Part shown: positions 24,616 to 33,340 of the stretch, in pieces
Position numbering within the stretch: position 1 is the first letter of the stretch
How the letters are laid out: each line of letters begins with the position of its first letter
From: Gemmatimonadales bacterium
GTDB lineage: Bacteria > Gemmatimonadota > Gemmatimonadetes > Palauibacterales > Palauibacteraceae
Length of the DNA stretch: 41,655 nucleotides
NCBI GenBank assembly: GCA_009841005.1
Contig: VXMR01000006.1
Span: 1-41,655 of the forward strand
Direction of reading: 5' to 3'
Notes under the pieces: generated by a model
Databases searched by the model: none
Told to the model about the DNA's origin: nothing
What the model saw: only the letters and a program-made list of their open reading frames with translations
Made by a program: the position numbers and the translations under genes

Positions 24616-24664
24616 CGCGAGCGCCTCCCGCCCTTCGGTTGAACCTGCCGGCCTCCCATGTAAC

Positions 24665-24693
24665 AAGCTAAGCCGCGCCCCCGATTCTGTCAG
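24665..24693 (-). promoter_or_regulatory. Possible sigma-70-type promoter of the TonB receptor gene
   Basis: On the minus strand CTGACA (24693-24688) and TAGCTT (24670-24665) are separated by exactly 17 bases. The -35 hexamer matches TTGACA in five of six positions, the -10 is weak. The predicted start would leave a leader of about 43 bases with a good Shine-Dalgarno sequence. TTAGCTT also precedes tRNA-Leu. Confidence 0.4.
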
Positions 24694-24737
24694 CCGCGAT
24701 TCGAGCCTCCACAGGTGGCTGGAGCGGCGGGGGAACC

Positions 24738-26765
24738 TCAGGGCACCCGGCCGAAACGGACGTCGCGCGTGCGGACGTTGGAGATGTAGAAGCCGATCAC
24801 CTGGCCGTTGCGATCCCGCTCGAAGGCGAACGACAGGCCGCCTCCCGAGAACTGATCTTCCTCGCCGGGTTCGAGTTCCGCCTGGTCGAGCCTGCGCTGG
24901 TGCAGGACGAGAGATCCGTCTTCCACGGTGAAGGCGTAGAACGTCTCCAGCTCCTCGCTGAAGAATCGACCGGCGAAGTCGGTGAGATCCTCCGCCGTCG
25001 GCTCCCAGGCCTCGGCCTCATCATCCTCGAGGCGGGTGGCGTGGTTGTCTCCGTTCTGGTGCAGCGTGAGCCTCTCGACGTCGCCCTCCGGATCCCGCAG
25101 GAAGGTGACGGAAGCCTCGACGGCGAGCAGGCGGAAGGTCGAGTCGGAGGTGGGGACGATCTCGAGCCGCTGCTGTCCCGTCGCCTGCGTGTAGAAGGTG
25201 TCGTCCTCGCGCGTGAAAGTGAGGATGAAGTTCGGCGCCGCGTCGAGCGCGTAGCGGCCGGCGAATTCGTCGAAGGCCTCCGGGTCGAAGTCTTCAGGAT
25301 CGAAGTCCCCGGTTTCGTCGCCGGCGTCTTCCTCCTCCATCGCGTCCCCGAAGAACGCCGCGGCGAGTTCGTAGGCGACGCCGCTGTTGAACTGCGCGTG
25401 GTTGCTCTGGGTCGTGAGGCCCGCGTTGATCCCAGGGAAGTAGACGAACATCGAGCGGTGCGCGACGTCCGCGCCCCCGTGGCTCACCCGCTTCAGCCCG
25501 CGCTGCTCGTCAACGGAGAGCCCGTACCCATACCCGGTCTCTTCTCCGTCGTTGAGGACGAACGACGTCATCATCTCGTCGATGCTCTCCCGCGTGCCGA
25601 CGCGCGGGTTCGCGTAGTTCTCGGCCCACGTCTGCAGATCGCCGATCGTGCTGTAGATGGCCCCCGCGCCGACCGCGCCGCCGAGGTCGCCGATCTGGCG
25701 GTAGCCGTCCGGGCCCGGGGTGTAGCCTTCGGACATGTTCGGGACGATGTGCCGCGTGGAGGGCCGCACCATGGTCCCGGTCATCCCCAGCGGCCCGAAC
25801 ACGTTCTCCTGCATGAAGACGTGGAAATCCTGCCCGGAGGTGCGCTCTACGATCACGGCCGCGAGGCCGAACGCCGTGTTGTTGTAGTTCCACTCGGCGC
25901 CGGGCTCGTTCTGGAGCGCCGGCTGCCGCTGCACGATGTCGACGAGCTCCGAGCGGTCGATCCAGTCCCCGTGGTCGAGGCGCCGGCCCGTCATCCGCAG
26001 CAGGTTCAGGAATTCGCGCAGTCCCGACGTGTGGGTGACCAGGTGCTTCACCTGGATCGTGTGCTCGAACTCCGGAAGTTCGGGGATGTGCTTGCGGATG
26101 TCGTCCTCGAGGGAGAGGAGGCCGCGCTCCGCCTGCAGCACGATCGCGAAGGCGGTGAACTGCTTCGAGGTCGAACCGATGTTCGTCCTCGTGTCCTCCT
26201 CGAAGGGGAGACCGTAGGCGAGGTTCGCCATCCCGTAGGTCTTCGAGAAGATCGTGCGGCCGTCGCGCCACGCGCGGACCGCGCCGCCGGGGGAGTGCGG
26301 ACCGTCGAAGCGAGACATGATCTGGTCGGCCAGCTCCTCCGGATCCGTCGCAACGGGTTCGTGCCGCAGCAGCGTGACCTCGTAGCGCCCGCCGGCGTCG
26401 GCATCGTCTCCCGCGACGAACAGCTCCAGCGTGTGGACGCCCGCGCCAGCCGTCCGCCCGCCGAAGCGCTCGACGCCGCGCCCCAGCCCGCCGAAGCGGC
26501 CGACCTGCGTCCCTTCCGGGTCGAGGACGCGCGCGGTGATGTCGACGGAAATCTGGTTCACCTCGCCGAGGACGAAGTCGTTCTCGCCCGTCTCGATCGT
26601 GTAGCGGGCCGTGTCGCCCGCGGCGAGCGTGCCCGGCAACCGACGGCCGACCTCGAGCTCCGTGTTCTGCGCCGCGATCTCCGCGGTCGAGAGCAGAGCG
26701 AGAAGCCCGGTGCAGAGCGTGAAATGGGATGAGCGTGGGCGGCGGCGACGGAAACGCGTGTGCAT
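24738..26765 (-). CDS. Exported beta-lactamase-fold serine hydrolase (class C / S12 type)
   Basis: The 675-residue protein has a basic N-terminus and a Sec signal ending in AEIAAQ. A pre-peptidase beta domain (about residues 35-135) comes next. The catalytic domain has the S-x-x-K motif at GSTSK (S198, K201), YNN near 294-296 and HGG near 429-431, which replaces the K-T-G motif as in esterase and penicillin-binding relatives. A C-terminal lipocalin-like region (FAGRYALDAAPNFILTF; FAGRFFSEELETFYAF) completes it, a common architecture in S12 peptidase/esterases acting on peptides or D-amino acids. ATG 26765 has GGAG 8 bases upstream. It is divergent from the tricorn-like gene and 122 bases upstream of the TonB gene, possibly as partners in nutrient uptake. 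Confidence 0.92.
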   Translation of the reverse strand: MHTRFRRRRPRSSHFTLCTGLLALLSTAEIAAQNTELEVGRRLPGTLAAGDTARYTIETGENDFVLGEVNQISVDITARVLDPEGTQVGRFGGLGRGVERFGGRTAGAGVHTLELFVAGDDADAGGRYEVTLLRHEPVATDPEELADQIMSRFDGPHSPGGAVRAWRDGRTIFSKTYGMANLAYGLPFEEDTRTNIGSTSKQFTAFAIVLQAERGLLSLEDDIRKHIPELPEFEHTIQVKHLVTHTSGLREFLNLLRMTGRRLDHGDWIDRSELVDIVQRQPALQNEPGAEWNYNNTAFGLAAVIVERTSGQDFHVFMQENVFGPLGMTGTMVRPSTRHIVPNMSEGYTPGPDGYRQIGDLGGAVGAGAIYSTIGDLQTWAENYANPRVGTRESIDEMMTSFVLNDGEETGYGYGLSVDEQRGLKRVSHGGADVAHRSMFVYFPGINAGLTTQSNHAQFNSGVAYELAAAFFGDAMEEEDAGDETGDFDPEDFDPEAFDEFAGRYALDAAPNFILTFTREDDTFYTQATGQQRLEIVPTSDSTFRLLAVEASVTFLRDPEGDVERLTLHQNGDNHATRLEDDEAEAWEPTAEDLTDFAGRFFSEELETFYAFTVEDGSLVLHQRRLDQAELEPGEEDQFSGGGLSFAFERDRNGQVIGFYISNVRTRDVRFGRVP

Positions 26766-26846
26766 TTGGGTAACTCCGGGGGCGGGTTCCAGGGAGCGCG
26801 CGAGAGACGGTAAGGAGGCCGGACTCCAGCGGGCAACCGCGCGACA

Positions 26847-26858
26847 CCGTAAATACGG
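26847..26858. promoter_or_regulatory. Small inverted repeat in the serine-hydrolase/tricorn intergenic region
   Basis: CCGTA-AA-TACGG is a 12-base inverted repeat with a 2-base centre, in the 197 bases separating two divergent starts. A third TACGG follows ten bases later (26865). A regulator could bind here. The GC-poor centre stands out against the flanking sequence. Confidence 0.3.
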
Positions 26859-26904
26859 GGTCGATACGGTCGGCCACAGATACCGGTTTCGACGCCTCCG
26901 GACG

Positions 26905-26910
26905 TACAAT
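26905..26910 (+). promoter_or_regulatory. Probable -10 hexamer of the tricorn-like gene
   Basis: TACAAT matches the sigma-70 consensus in five of six positions and lies 52 bases before the ATG at 26963. The -35 region is not clear, so confidence is limited. Confidence 0.4.
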
Positions 26911-26962
26911 CAGGCGGCGTCAACGGCTCGACCCGGGACCACCCCAGATTGCGAAGGATCCG

Positions 26963-29900
26963 ATGAAGGCAAGACTGAAGGCACGCTCGCTCCTCCTCCT
27001 CACGGCCATGCTCCTCACGGCCTCGTTCCGTCCCTCCTGGGCACAGGACGCGACCGGCACGCTCATGCTCGCCCAGCCCGCTGTGAGCGCCGACCGGATC
27101 GCGTTCGCGTACGCCGGGGACCTGTGGACCGCCGGAATCGATGGGAGTTCACCGCGCCGGCTGACCTCGCACGTCGGCGTCGAGTTCAATCCGCGCTTCT
27201 CGCCGGACGGGGAGTGGATCGCGTTCTCCGGGGAATACGATGGGAACACCGATGTCTTTCTCGTGCCCGCGGCGGGCGGTGTGCCCGAGCGGCTCACGTG
27301 GCACCCGGGACCGGATCTCGTTCAGGGCTTCACGCCCGACGGATCGGCGGTGCTCTTTTCGTCGGGACGCAACGCCTACACGGGCCGCCACCGGCAGTTG
27401 TTCACGGTCTCCACGAGTGGGGGACACCCCGAACAGCTGCCCATTCCGCACGCGTTCAAGGCGACCTGGTCGCCGGACGGCGCGAAGATCGCCTACACGC
27501 CGCTGTACGAAGCCTTCGCCCAGTGGAAGAACTACCGGGGCGGGACGACGACGCGGATCTGGGTCTACGACGTGGCGGACCATTCCGTCGTCCAGATTCC
27601 GCAGCCCGAGGGCCGCTCGAACGACACGGATCCCATGTGGATCGGGGACCGCGTCTACTTCCGTTCGGACCGCGACGGGGAGTTCAACGTCTACTCGTAC
27701 GACGCGGGGGCCGGGCACGTCTCGCGGGTCACCGCGCACGAGGATTTTCCCGTCCTGAGCGCGTCCGCCGGCGCCGGCCGGATCGCCTACGAGCAGGCGG
27801 GGCGGCTGCACCTGCTCGATCCCGGCTCGGGCGCAAGCGACCCGGTGCCGGTGCGGATCGCGACGGATCTTCTTGAAGTGCGCCCGCGCTACGCCGGCGG
27901 CGAGAACTTCGTCCGCAACGCGAGTCTCTCGCCCTCCGGCACCCGCGCCGCCTTCGAGTTCAGGGGCGAGATCGTCACGCTGCCGCGCGACGAGGGGGAC
28001 GACCGCAATCTCACGCAGTCGACCGCCGCCCACGAGCGGAGCCCCGCATGGTCGCCGGACGGAGCATCCATCGCCTGGTTCTCCGACGCGTCGGGCGAAT
28101 ACCGGCTGTACGTGGCTCCCCAGTCCGGTGCGGGAGAGGCCCGCAGCTACGATCTGGACGGCGCGGGGTTCTACGTGGACCCGGTGTGGTCGCCCGACGG
28201 CACGAAGATCAGCTACACGGACAACTCGCGCGCCGTGTACTGGATCGATCTCGCGTCCGGGGACACCCACCGCGTCGATGCCGACGCGATGTACGGGCCG
28301 CTGCCCCCGCCCTCGCACGCCTGGTCGCCGGACTCCCGCTGGCTCGTCTACACGCGCAACAACGAGACCAACATCCGCACCGCCTACGTCCACCTGCTCG
28401 AGACGGGCGAGACGAGGGCCGTCACGGACGGACTCAGCGACGTCTCCGAAGCCGTCTTCGACGCTGGCGGCAAATACCTGTATCTCACGTCGTCCACCGA
28501 CGCGGGCCCCGTCGTCCAGTGGTTCGCCCAGTCGAACAACGACTTTGAGATGACGAACGCGATCTATCTCGCGGTCCTCGAGAGGGGCACGCCATCCCCG
28601 CTTGCGAGGGAGAGCGACGAGGAGGCGGGGGACGAGGCTGAATCGGAGGCGGAGGGCGCGGACGATGCGGACGAGGTGACGGTCCACATTGACTTCGACG
28701 GACTCGACCAGCGCATCCTCGCCCTGCCGCTTCCCGAAGCCGGCTACGCGAACCTGCAGCCCGGCGACCCGGGCCAACTCTTCTACATCCGAAGCGCGAC
28801 GGCGAGCGGGTTCGGAAGCCCCGGCTCGGGCCCCGGCCTTCGCCGTTTCTCCCTCGCCGACCGCGAAGAGGCGACCGTTGTGGACGGCACGCGCTTCTAC
28901 GACCTGTCGGCGGACCGCGGGAGCGTGCTGTACGCGACGTCGGGCGGCTGGTTCATCGGCAGCGCCGGCGGGACGGACATCGGATCCGGTGCGGACCGGC
29001 TCGGCGTCGCCGACGTGGAGGTGAGAATCGATCCGCGAGCGGAGTGGCGTCAGATCTACGAGGAGGCCTGGCGGATCAACCGCGACTACTTTTATGACCC
29101 CAACATGCACGGCGCGGACTGGCCCGCCATGAAGGAAAAGTACGCCGTCTTCCTCCCCCACCTCACCTCGCGGGCCGACCTGAACCGGCTCATGACGTGG
29201 CTCCATTCCGAGATTGCGGTGGGGCACCACCGCGGCGGGGGCGGCGACTTCCTGCACGAGACGGACAACGTGCCGGGCGGTCTGCTGGGCGCGGACTTCG
29301 TCATCGACCAGGGGCGATACCGGTTCGAGAAGGTGTACGGCGGTCTCAACTGGAATCCGGGACTCCGGTCGCCGCTCACGGAGCCGGGCGTCGAGGTCGA
29401 AGCGGGCGAATACCTGCTGGGGGTCGAAGGGGTCGCGCTCTCGGCGCCGGAGAACCTCTACAGCCGGTTCGAGAACACGGCCGGCCGGATCGTCTCGATC
29501 ACCGTCGGTTCGTCGCCGGATGGAGCGGGGTCCCGCACGGTCGACGTCGTGCCGGTGGCGAACGAGGGCGCGCTGCGGAACCGGGACTGGGTGGAGGGCA
29601 ACCTAGCGCGGGTCGACGAAGCCACGGACGGGCGGGTCGCCTACGTGTACGTGCCCAACACGGCCGGCGCGGGACACGAGTACTTCAAGCGCTACTTCTT
29701 CCCGCAGACGAACCGGGAGGCCGTGATCATCGACGAGCGGCACAACGGGGGCGGCCAGATCGCGGACTACTACATCAACATCCTCCGGCGGCCCTACATG
29801 TCGCACTGGGCGATGCGCTACGGGGCCGACCTCGTGACGCCGCAGGGCGCGATCCCGGGCCCGAAGGTGATGCTCATCGACGAGACCGCCGGCTCCGGCG

Positions 29901-30238
29901 GCGACATGCTGCCCTGGATGTTCCGCAAGCTCGAGATGGGGACGCTCATCGGCCGCCGCACCTGGGGCGGGCTCGTCGGCGTCCTGGGCTTCCCGATTCT
30001 GATGGACGGGGGGTCGATCACGGCGCCGAACCTCGCCATATGGACGGAGGACGGATTCATCGTCGAGAACGTGGGCGTGCCCCCGGACATCGAAGTGGAG
30101 CAGTGGCCGGCCGACGTGATCGCGGGCGTCGACCCGCAGCTGGAGAAGGCGATCGAGGTCGTGCTGGAGCAACTCGAGGCGTCACCGGTGGCGACGCCCG
30201 AGCGTCCGCCTTTCCCGATCCGCGTGCGGCGACCTTAG
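26963..30238 (+). CDS. Tricorn-like S41 serine protease, exported
   Basis: The 1091-residue protein has a Sec signal (LLLLTAMLLTASFRPSWAQ). TolB/propeller repeats fill the first 600 residues (FSPDGEWIAFSGEYDG, WSPDGAKIAYTPLY, WSPDSRWLVYTRNN). A Glu/Asp linker lies near 550-570. A C1 domain comes next (EEAWRINRDYFYDPNMHG), then a PDZ-like segment near 810-840 (EYLLGVEGVALSAPENLY). The S41 catalytic domain ends the protein, with the nucleophile near S978 in TAGSGGDMLPW and the partner motifs GLVGVLGFP and VGVPPDIEVE. Tricorn proteases cut peptides produced upstream; bacterial exported homologues are common in Gemmatimonadota and Acidobacteriota. GAAGGATC precedes the start. It is convergent with the YbjQ-like gene through a hairpin. 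Confidence 0.94.
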   Translation: MKARLKARSLLLLTAMLLTASFRPSWAQDATGTLMLAQPAVSADRIAFAYAGDLWTAGIDGSSPRRLTSHVGVEFNPRFSPDGEWIAFSGEYDGNTDVFLVPAAGGVPERLTWHPGPDLVQGFTPDGSAVLFSSGRNAYTGRHRQLFTVSTSGGHPEQLPIPHAFKATWSPDGAKIAYTPLYEAFAQWKNYRGGTTTRIWVYDVADHSVVQIPQPEGRSNDTDPMWIGDRVYFRSDRDGEFNVYSYDAGAGHVSRVTAHEDFPVLSASAGAGRIAYEQAGRLHLLDPGSGASDPVPVRIATDLLEVRPRYAGGENFVRNASLSPSGTRAAFEFRGEIVTLPRDEGDDRNLTQSTAAHERSPAWSPDGASIAWFSDASGEYRLYVAPQSGAGEARSYDLDGAGFYVDPVWSPDGTKISYTDNSRAVYWIDLASGDTHRVDADAMYGPLPPPSHAWSPDSRWLVYTRNNETNIRTAYVHLLETGETRAVTDGLSDVSEAVFDAGGKYLYLTSSTDAGPVVQWFAQSNNDFEMTNAIYLAVLERGTPSPLARESDEEAGDEAESEAEGADDADEVTVHIDFDGLDQRILALPLPEAGYANLQPGDPGQLFYIRSATASGFGSPGSGPGLRRFSLADREEATVVDGTRFYDLSADRGSVLYATSGGWFIGSAGGTDIGSGADRLGVADVEVRIDPRAEWRQIYEEAWRINRDYFYDPNMHGADWPAMKEKYAVFLPHLTSRADLNRLMTWLHSEIAVGHHRGGGGDFLHETDNVPGGLLGADFVIDQGRYRFEKVYGGLNWNPGLRSPLTEPGVEVEAGEYLLGVEGVALSAPENLYSRFENTAGRIVSITVGSSPDGAGSRTVDVVPVANEGALRNRDWVEGNLARVDEATDGRVAYVYVPNTAGAGHEYFKRYFFPQTNREAVIIDERHNGGGQIADYYINILRRPYMSHWAMRYGADLVTPQGAIPGPKVMLIDETAGSGGDMLPWMFRKLEMGTLIGRRTWGGLVGVLGFPILMDGGSITAPNLAIWTEDGFIVENVGVPPDIEVEQWPADVIAGVDPQLEKAIEVVLEQLEASPVATPERPPFPIRVRRP

Positions 30239-30297
30239 CAGCACCGGCGGGAAGCGGAACCGGCCGGCAGCAGGACCGGCCGATCCACCGGCGATGA

Positions 30298-30338
30298 GCG
30301 TCGGTGCGGGCTCACGGACTGGAGCCCGCGCCCGACGC
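30298..30338. terminator. Bidirectional hairpin terminator between convergent genes
   Basis: GCGTCGG (30298-30304) and CCGACGC (30332-30338) form an outer stem. GCGGGCTC (30306-30313) and GAGCCCGC (30322-30329) form an inner stem around an 8-base loop, with small bulges between. It lies between the stops of the tricorn-like gene (plus) and the YbjQ-like gene (minus). There is no T-run, so it is of the atypical hairpin type. Confidence 0.6.
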
Positions 30339-30346
30339 ATCCGGGA

Positions 30347-31105
30347 TCAGCGGCAGGTGACCGGATCGACGGAGATCATGACCGCCTCGGCGGTGAGCGA
30401 GTTCCGGTTCAGCCGAACATTGATCATAGCGTTCGCCCCGAGCCGCTGGGCATCAGAGACGAGCTTCTCGAGCGCTTCACGAAAGTCCGAGCTCCCGGCA
30501 ATCTCATCCGGGCGTTCCTCGTCGTCCGCCGATATCCCGCCGCCCGTCATCGTCGCCTGCACCTGGCCATACTCCGACTCCTTCGGGCACCGATCGATTC
30601 CCTCCCAGCCGGGGTCGCAGCGAATAAGTCGCGAATTCTGGAGGTTGATCTGATTGTCCGTGGTGCCCCCGAAGCAGGCCCAGATGCGGTCGTCGTCGCC
30701 GCCGCCGCCACCACCACCCACATCGGAGAGCGAGAAGGTGAGGTCCAGGCGGGTGATCTGCTCCGCGAGATTGGCCGTGATGGCGGCCCCTCCCGTGCCC
30801 ATGAACACCGGTTGCACCGAGACCTCGACGCCGAGCGGCACGTAGCAGAGCGTGTAACCGCCGTCCAGCGCGGTCTGCCCCTCCATCTGCCCTTCCTCGC
30901 CGTCCTTCTCCCATGTGGCGACGACGGTGGCGCTCGGCAGCCCCATCTGCGTGTCCCCGTCCGCGACCAGCCCCCACAGGGCGCCCGTCATGTCGGGCGA
31001 ATCCGGACACACCTCACTGAGTTCCTGCGCGATAGCGGCGGACCCCGTGAGGGCCAGCGCCACCGCACCCACGGCCATCCCCGAAGCGAATCTTCTCATC
31101 CTCAT
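30347..31105 (-). CDS. Exported protein with a YbjQ-like C-terminal region
   Basis: The 252-residue product starts MRMRRFASGMAVGAVALAL and is cleaved after ALTGSAAIAQE. The first 95 mature residues look like a carboxypeptidase-regulatory-like beta domain (LWGLVADGDTQMGLPSATVV). A Gly-rich spacer encoded by repeated triplets (VGGGGGGGDDD) leads to four Cys residues (WACFGG, IRCDPGW, DRCP, VTCR). The C-terminal DFREALEKLVSDAQRLGANA resembles the L-x-x-x-A-x-x-LGANA core of YbjQ/UPF0145 domains, but family membership is uncertain. The ATG at 31105 has an upstream AGGAGAGG. It sits 37 bases after the NHL lipoprotein gene and probably shares its operon. Confidence 0.75.
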   Translation of the reverse strand: MRMRRFASGMAVGAVALALTGSAAIAQELSEVCPDSPDMTGALWGLVADGDTQMGLPSATVVATWEKDGEEGQMEGQTALDGGYTLCYVPLGVEVSVQPVFMGTGGAAITANLAEQITRLDLTFSLSDVGGGGGGGDDDRIWACFGGTTDNQINLQNSRLIRCDPGWEGIDRCPKESEYGQVQATMTGGGISADDEERPDEIAGSSDFREALEKLVSDAQRLGANAMINVRLNRNSLTAEAVMISVDPVTCR

Positions 31106-31142
31106 CGTCTTTCCTCTCCTGCAGCAGCCTGGCGTGCGTTGC

Positions 31143-32267
31143 TCATCGGTTGCGCGTGTACTTCGTGACTCCGCCCTCGGCGGCGGCCCGCGAGTTCGGT
31201 CCCTCCGCAGCGTAAACGTTTCCGTCCGCATCGACCGCAACACCTTCGCCGGCCTCGCCCTGCGGATCGTCGGATTCGTGCGGCGGGATGAAGGCCGTGA
31301 CCCGGTCCTCCGACACGTGGCCGATCCGAACGCCGGTCAGCCAGTCGGAGTGCTGGTTGGGGTTCGACTCCGAGTCGATCGCGTACACGTTGTCCCCGTC
31401 GTCGATGAAGAGTCCGCTGACCCGGCCGAATTCGTAAAAGATGTCGAGCAGGTTCCCTTCCTGGTCGAAGACCTGGATGCGGTGGTTTCCCCGGTCCGCG
31501 ACGAAGAGGCGCCCCCGCGAATCCATCTCGAGCGCGTGCGGTGTCCGGAACTCGCCCGGCGCGTCGCCAATCACGCCCCACTCCATGAGGTATTCCCCGT
31601 CGGGCGAGAACTTGATGATGCGGCCGGTGGACCCCTCCGGCGGGTTCGCGTTCTGTCCGCTGTGCCCGTCGGAAACGAAGATCGACCCGTCCGGAGCCGT
31701 TATGACGTCGCACGGCTCGTTGAAGAAGGTGCCGGGCTCGCTGTTCCGAACGCCCATCTCCCCGAGCATCAGGAGCACCTCGCCCTCCGGCGAGAACTTC
31801 ACGACGATATGCCCCTTGTCTTCCGTCCCCTGGGAGTCCGTGACCCAGACGTTCCCGTCATCGTCCACGTAGAGCCCGTGCGGAAGAACGAAGAGGCCGG
31901 CCCCGAAGCTGGCCATGATCTCGCCCGTCTCGCGGTGGAACTTGAAGACCGGGTCGACGAGGTTCTCGGCGCACCCGCCGGCGAGCGCGATCCCGCCGCA
32001 GCGGTCGTACGCCCAGATGTGGCCGTCGGTGGGGTCGATGTCGATGCCCGCCGTGGAGCCCCACTCGCGGCCATCCGGAAGCGGCGCCCAATCCTTGATG
32101 ACGTTGGGTGTGGGGTTCGGGAGACCCTCCGCCGCCGGATCCGTGACCTCGGCCGAGGCCATCACGTCGCCTTCCGCGGCGTCCTCCGCGCCGCAGGCCC
32201 CGATGCCGAGGAACGCGGCCCCCATTGCGGTGAGGTGTGCCAGTCCGGTTACGCGCAGGTTCTTCAT
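31143..32267 (-). CDS. NHL-repeat beta-propeller lipoprotein
   Basis: The 374-residue protein has a lipoprotein signal ending LGIGAC. At least five NHL/PAL-like blades follow, each centred on a D-x-D-G-x-(I/V)-W/F-V motif: GIDIDPTDGHIWAYDRCGG, GLYVDDDGNVWVTDSQG, ITAPDGSIFVSDG, ALEMDSRGRLFVADRGNHR and GVAVDADGNVYAAEG. This propeller resembles peptidyl-alpha-hydroxyglycine alpha-amidating lyase (PAL) and 6-bladed binding proteins. The strict PAL catalytic residues are not verifiable by eye, so a binding role is possible. GGAGGAGAC is directly before ATG 32267, and the divergent GHPD lipoprotein gene starts 157 bases away. Confidence 0.9.
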   Translation of the reverse strand: MKNLRVTGLAHLTAMGAAFLGIGACGAEDAAEGDVMASAEVTDPAAEGLPNPTPNVIKDWAPLPDGREWGSTAGIDIDPTDGHIWAYDRCGGIALAGGCAENLVDPVFKFHRETGEIMASFGAGLFVLPHGLYVDDDGNVWVTDSQGTEDKGHIVVKFSPEGEVLLMLGEMGVRNSEPGTFFNEPCDVITAPDGSIFVSDGHSGQNANPPEGSTGRIIKFSPDGEYLMEWGVIGDAPGEFRTPHALEMDSRGRLFVADRGNHRIQVFDQEGNLLDIFYEFGRVSGLFIDDGDNVYAIDSESNPNQHSDWLTGVRIGHVSEDRVTAFIPPHESDDPQGEAGEGVAVDADGNVYAAEGPNSRAAAEGGVTKYTRNR

Positions 32268-32368
32268 GTCTCCTCCGACGGTTCAGTGTTGCGCAACCCG
32301 TACCCCGCCCTGCGTCGCCCCTGGCTTGAAATCTGTCTCGGAGCTGTCGATCTGGCCAGAGAATAGGC

Positions 32369-32388
32369 CGGGTCGCAGTTTCGACCCG
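32369..32388. promoter_or_regulatory. Inverted repeat between divergent lipoprotein genes
   Basis: CGGGTCG and CGACCCG form a perfect 7-base stem around CAGTTT, 36 bases upstream of the ATG at 32425. It may be an operator or leader hairpin for the GHPD lipoprotein operon. A nearby GGCC...GGCC is weaker. Confidence 0.3.
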
Positions 32389-32424
32389 ACGCACGCGGAA
32401 AGATCAACCAGGAGGTCGGAACCG

Positions 32425-33312
32425 ATGGCGAACTTCCCGGGGAGGCGCGCGCTTCGTCGCGCGGAGCGAAATGCCCGTCGTCGGAGTCGTGTGCTGACCG
32501 CCCTTCTCGCCCTGGGACTGGGGACGGTCGCCGCCTGCGCGCCGAACGACGGTATCCCGCGAACCGCCTCGGGACATCCCGACTTCAACGGCATCTGGTC
32601 CGCCCTCGGAAACGCGTACTGGGACATCGAGCCGCACATGGCGCGGCCGGCGCTCGCCATGCAGGAAGGTCCCGTCGTGCCGGTCCCCGCCAACGAGGTC
32701 GTCGCCCTCGGCGCCGTGGGGTCCGTGCCGTCGGGGCAGGGCATCGTCGTCGGGGGGAACATCCCCTACCTCCCGGAAGCGCTGGAACGGCGCGACGAGA
32801 ACCGCGAGCGCTGGCTCGAGCGCGACCCGGAGATCCGCTGCTACCTGCCCGGCGTCCCGCGCGCGAACTACATGCATCTCCCGTTCCAGATCTTCCAGAG
32901 CGAGTCTAAATTCTTCATCGCCTACGAGTACGCCGGGGCGGTGCGCGACATCTATCTCGAAGATCCCGGTCCGCCTCAGGTGGATTCCTGGATGGGCCAG
33001 TCGGTGGGGCACTGGGAGGAGGACACCTTCGTCGTCACGGTGAACGGGTTCAACGGCCAGACCTGGTTCGACCGCGCGGGGAACCACCACAGCTACCGGC
33101 TGGTGGTCACGGAACGGTGGACGATGCTTGGGCCCGACCACCTCATGTACGAGGCGACGATGGAGGACCCCGACACGTTCTCGGAGCCGTGGACGATCCG
33201 CCTGCCGCTCTACCGAAACGTGGATCCGGACGCGCGGCTCGGGCAGTTCAAGTGCGTCCCGTTCGTGGAGGAGTTGATGTACGGACACCTCCGCAAGAAC
33301 CCGATCCGGTAG
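32425..33312 (+). CDS. GHPD-motif lipoprotein A, uncharacterised family
   Basis: The 295-residue protein has a basic N-terminus, a lipobox at GTVAAC, and then IPRTASGHPDFNGIWS, a signature repeated in the next gene as VPRTAEGHPDLQGDW. Other blocks shared with that neighbour are an early R-C-(Y/I)-L motif, a long beta strand with VR-x-I, W-x-G-x-S-x-G-x-W-x-x-D-T, the T-E-R-(F/W)-T strand, and YEATMEDPDTFSEPW near the end. The strand-rich make-up suggests a lipocalin-like or beta-barrel fold (inference). The family is widely annotated as hypothetical in Acidobacteriota, Gemmatimonadota and Gammaproteobacteria as I recall. AGGAGG lies 9 bases upstream of ATG 32425. It likely acts in the periplasm at a membrane; the substrate is unknown. 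Confidence 0.85.
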   Translation: MANFPGRRALRRAERNARRRSRVLTALLALGLGTVAACAPNDGIPRTASGHPDFNGIWSALGNAYWDIEPHMARPALAMQEGPVVPVPANEVVALGAVGSVPSGQGIVVGGNIPYLPEALERRDENRERWLERDPEIRCYLPGVPRANYMHLPFQIFQSESKFFIAYEYAGAVRDIYLEDPGPPQVDSWMGQSVGHWEEDTFVVTVNGFNGQTWFDRAGNHHSYRLVVTERWTMLGPDHLMYEATMEDPDTFSEPWTIRLPLYRNVDPDARLGQFKCVPFVEELMYGHLRKNPIR

Positions 33313-33340
33313 CCGCGGGCAGCCAAGCTTGCCTGCACTG

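Noticed and set aside
24900-26732. 610-codon plus-strand frame opposite the serine hydrolase
   Set aside because: Composition is that of an antisense shadow and the opposite strand has all catalytic motifs of an S12-type hydrolase.
27149-29257. 702-codon minus-strand frame opposite the tricorn-like gene
   Set aside because: Same shadow pattern; no motifs and no plausible ribosome site or neighbours.
30700-30720. Triplet repeats (GTC, GCC, ACC) as a mobile or regulatory element
   Set aside because: They encode a Gly-rich spacer in frame within the YbjQ-like protein; length change would not shift the frame.
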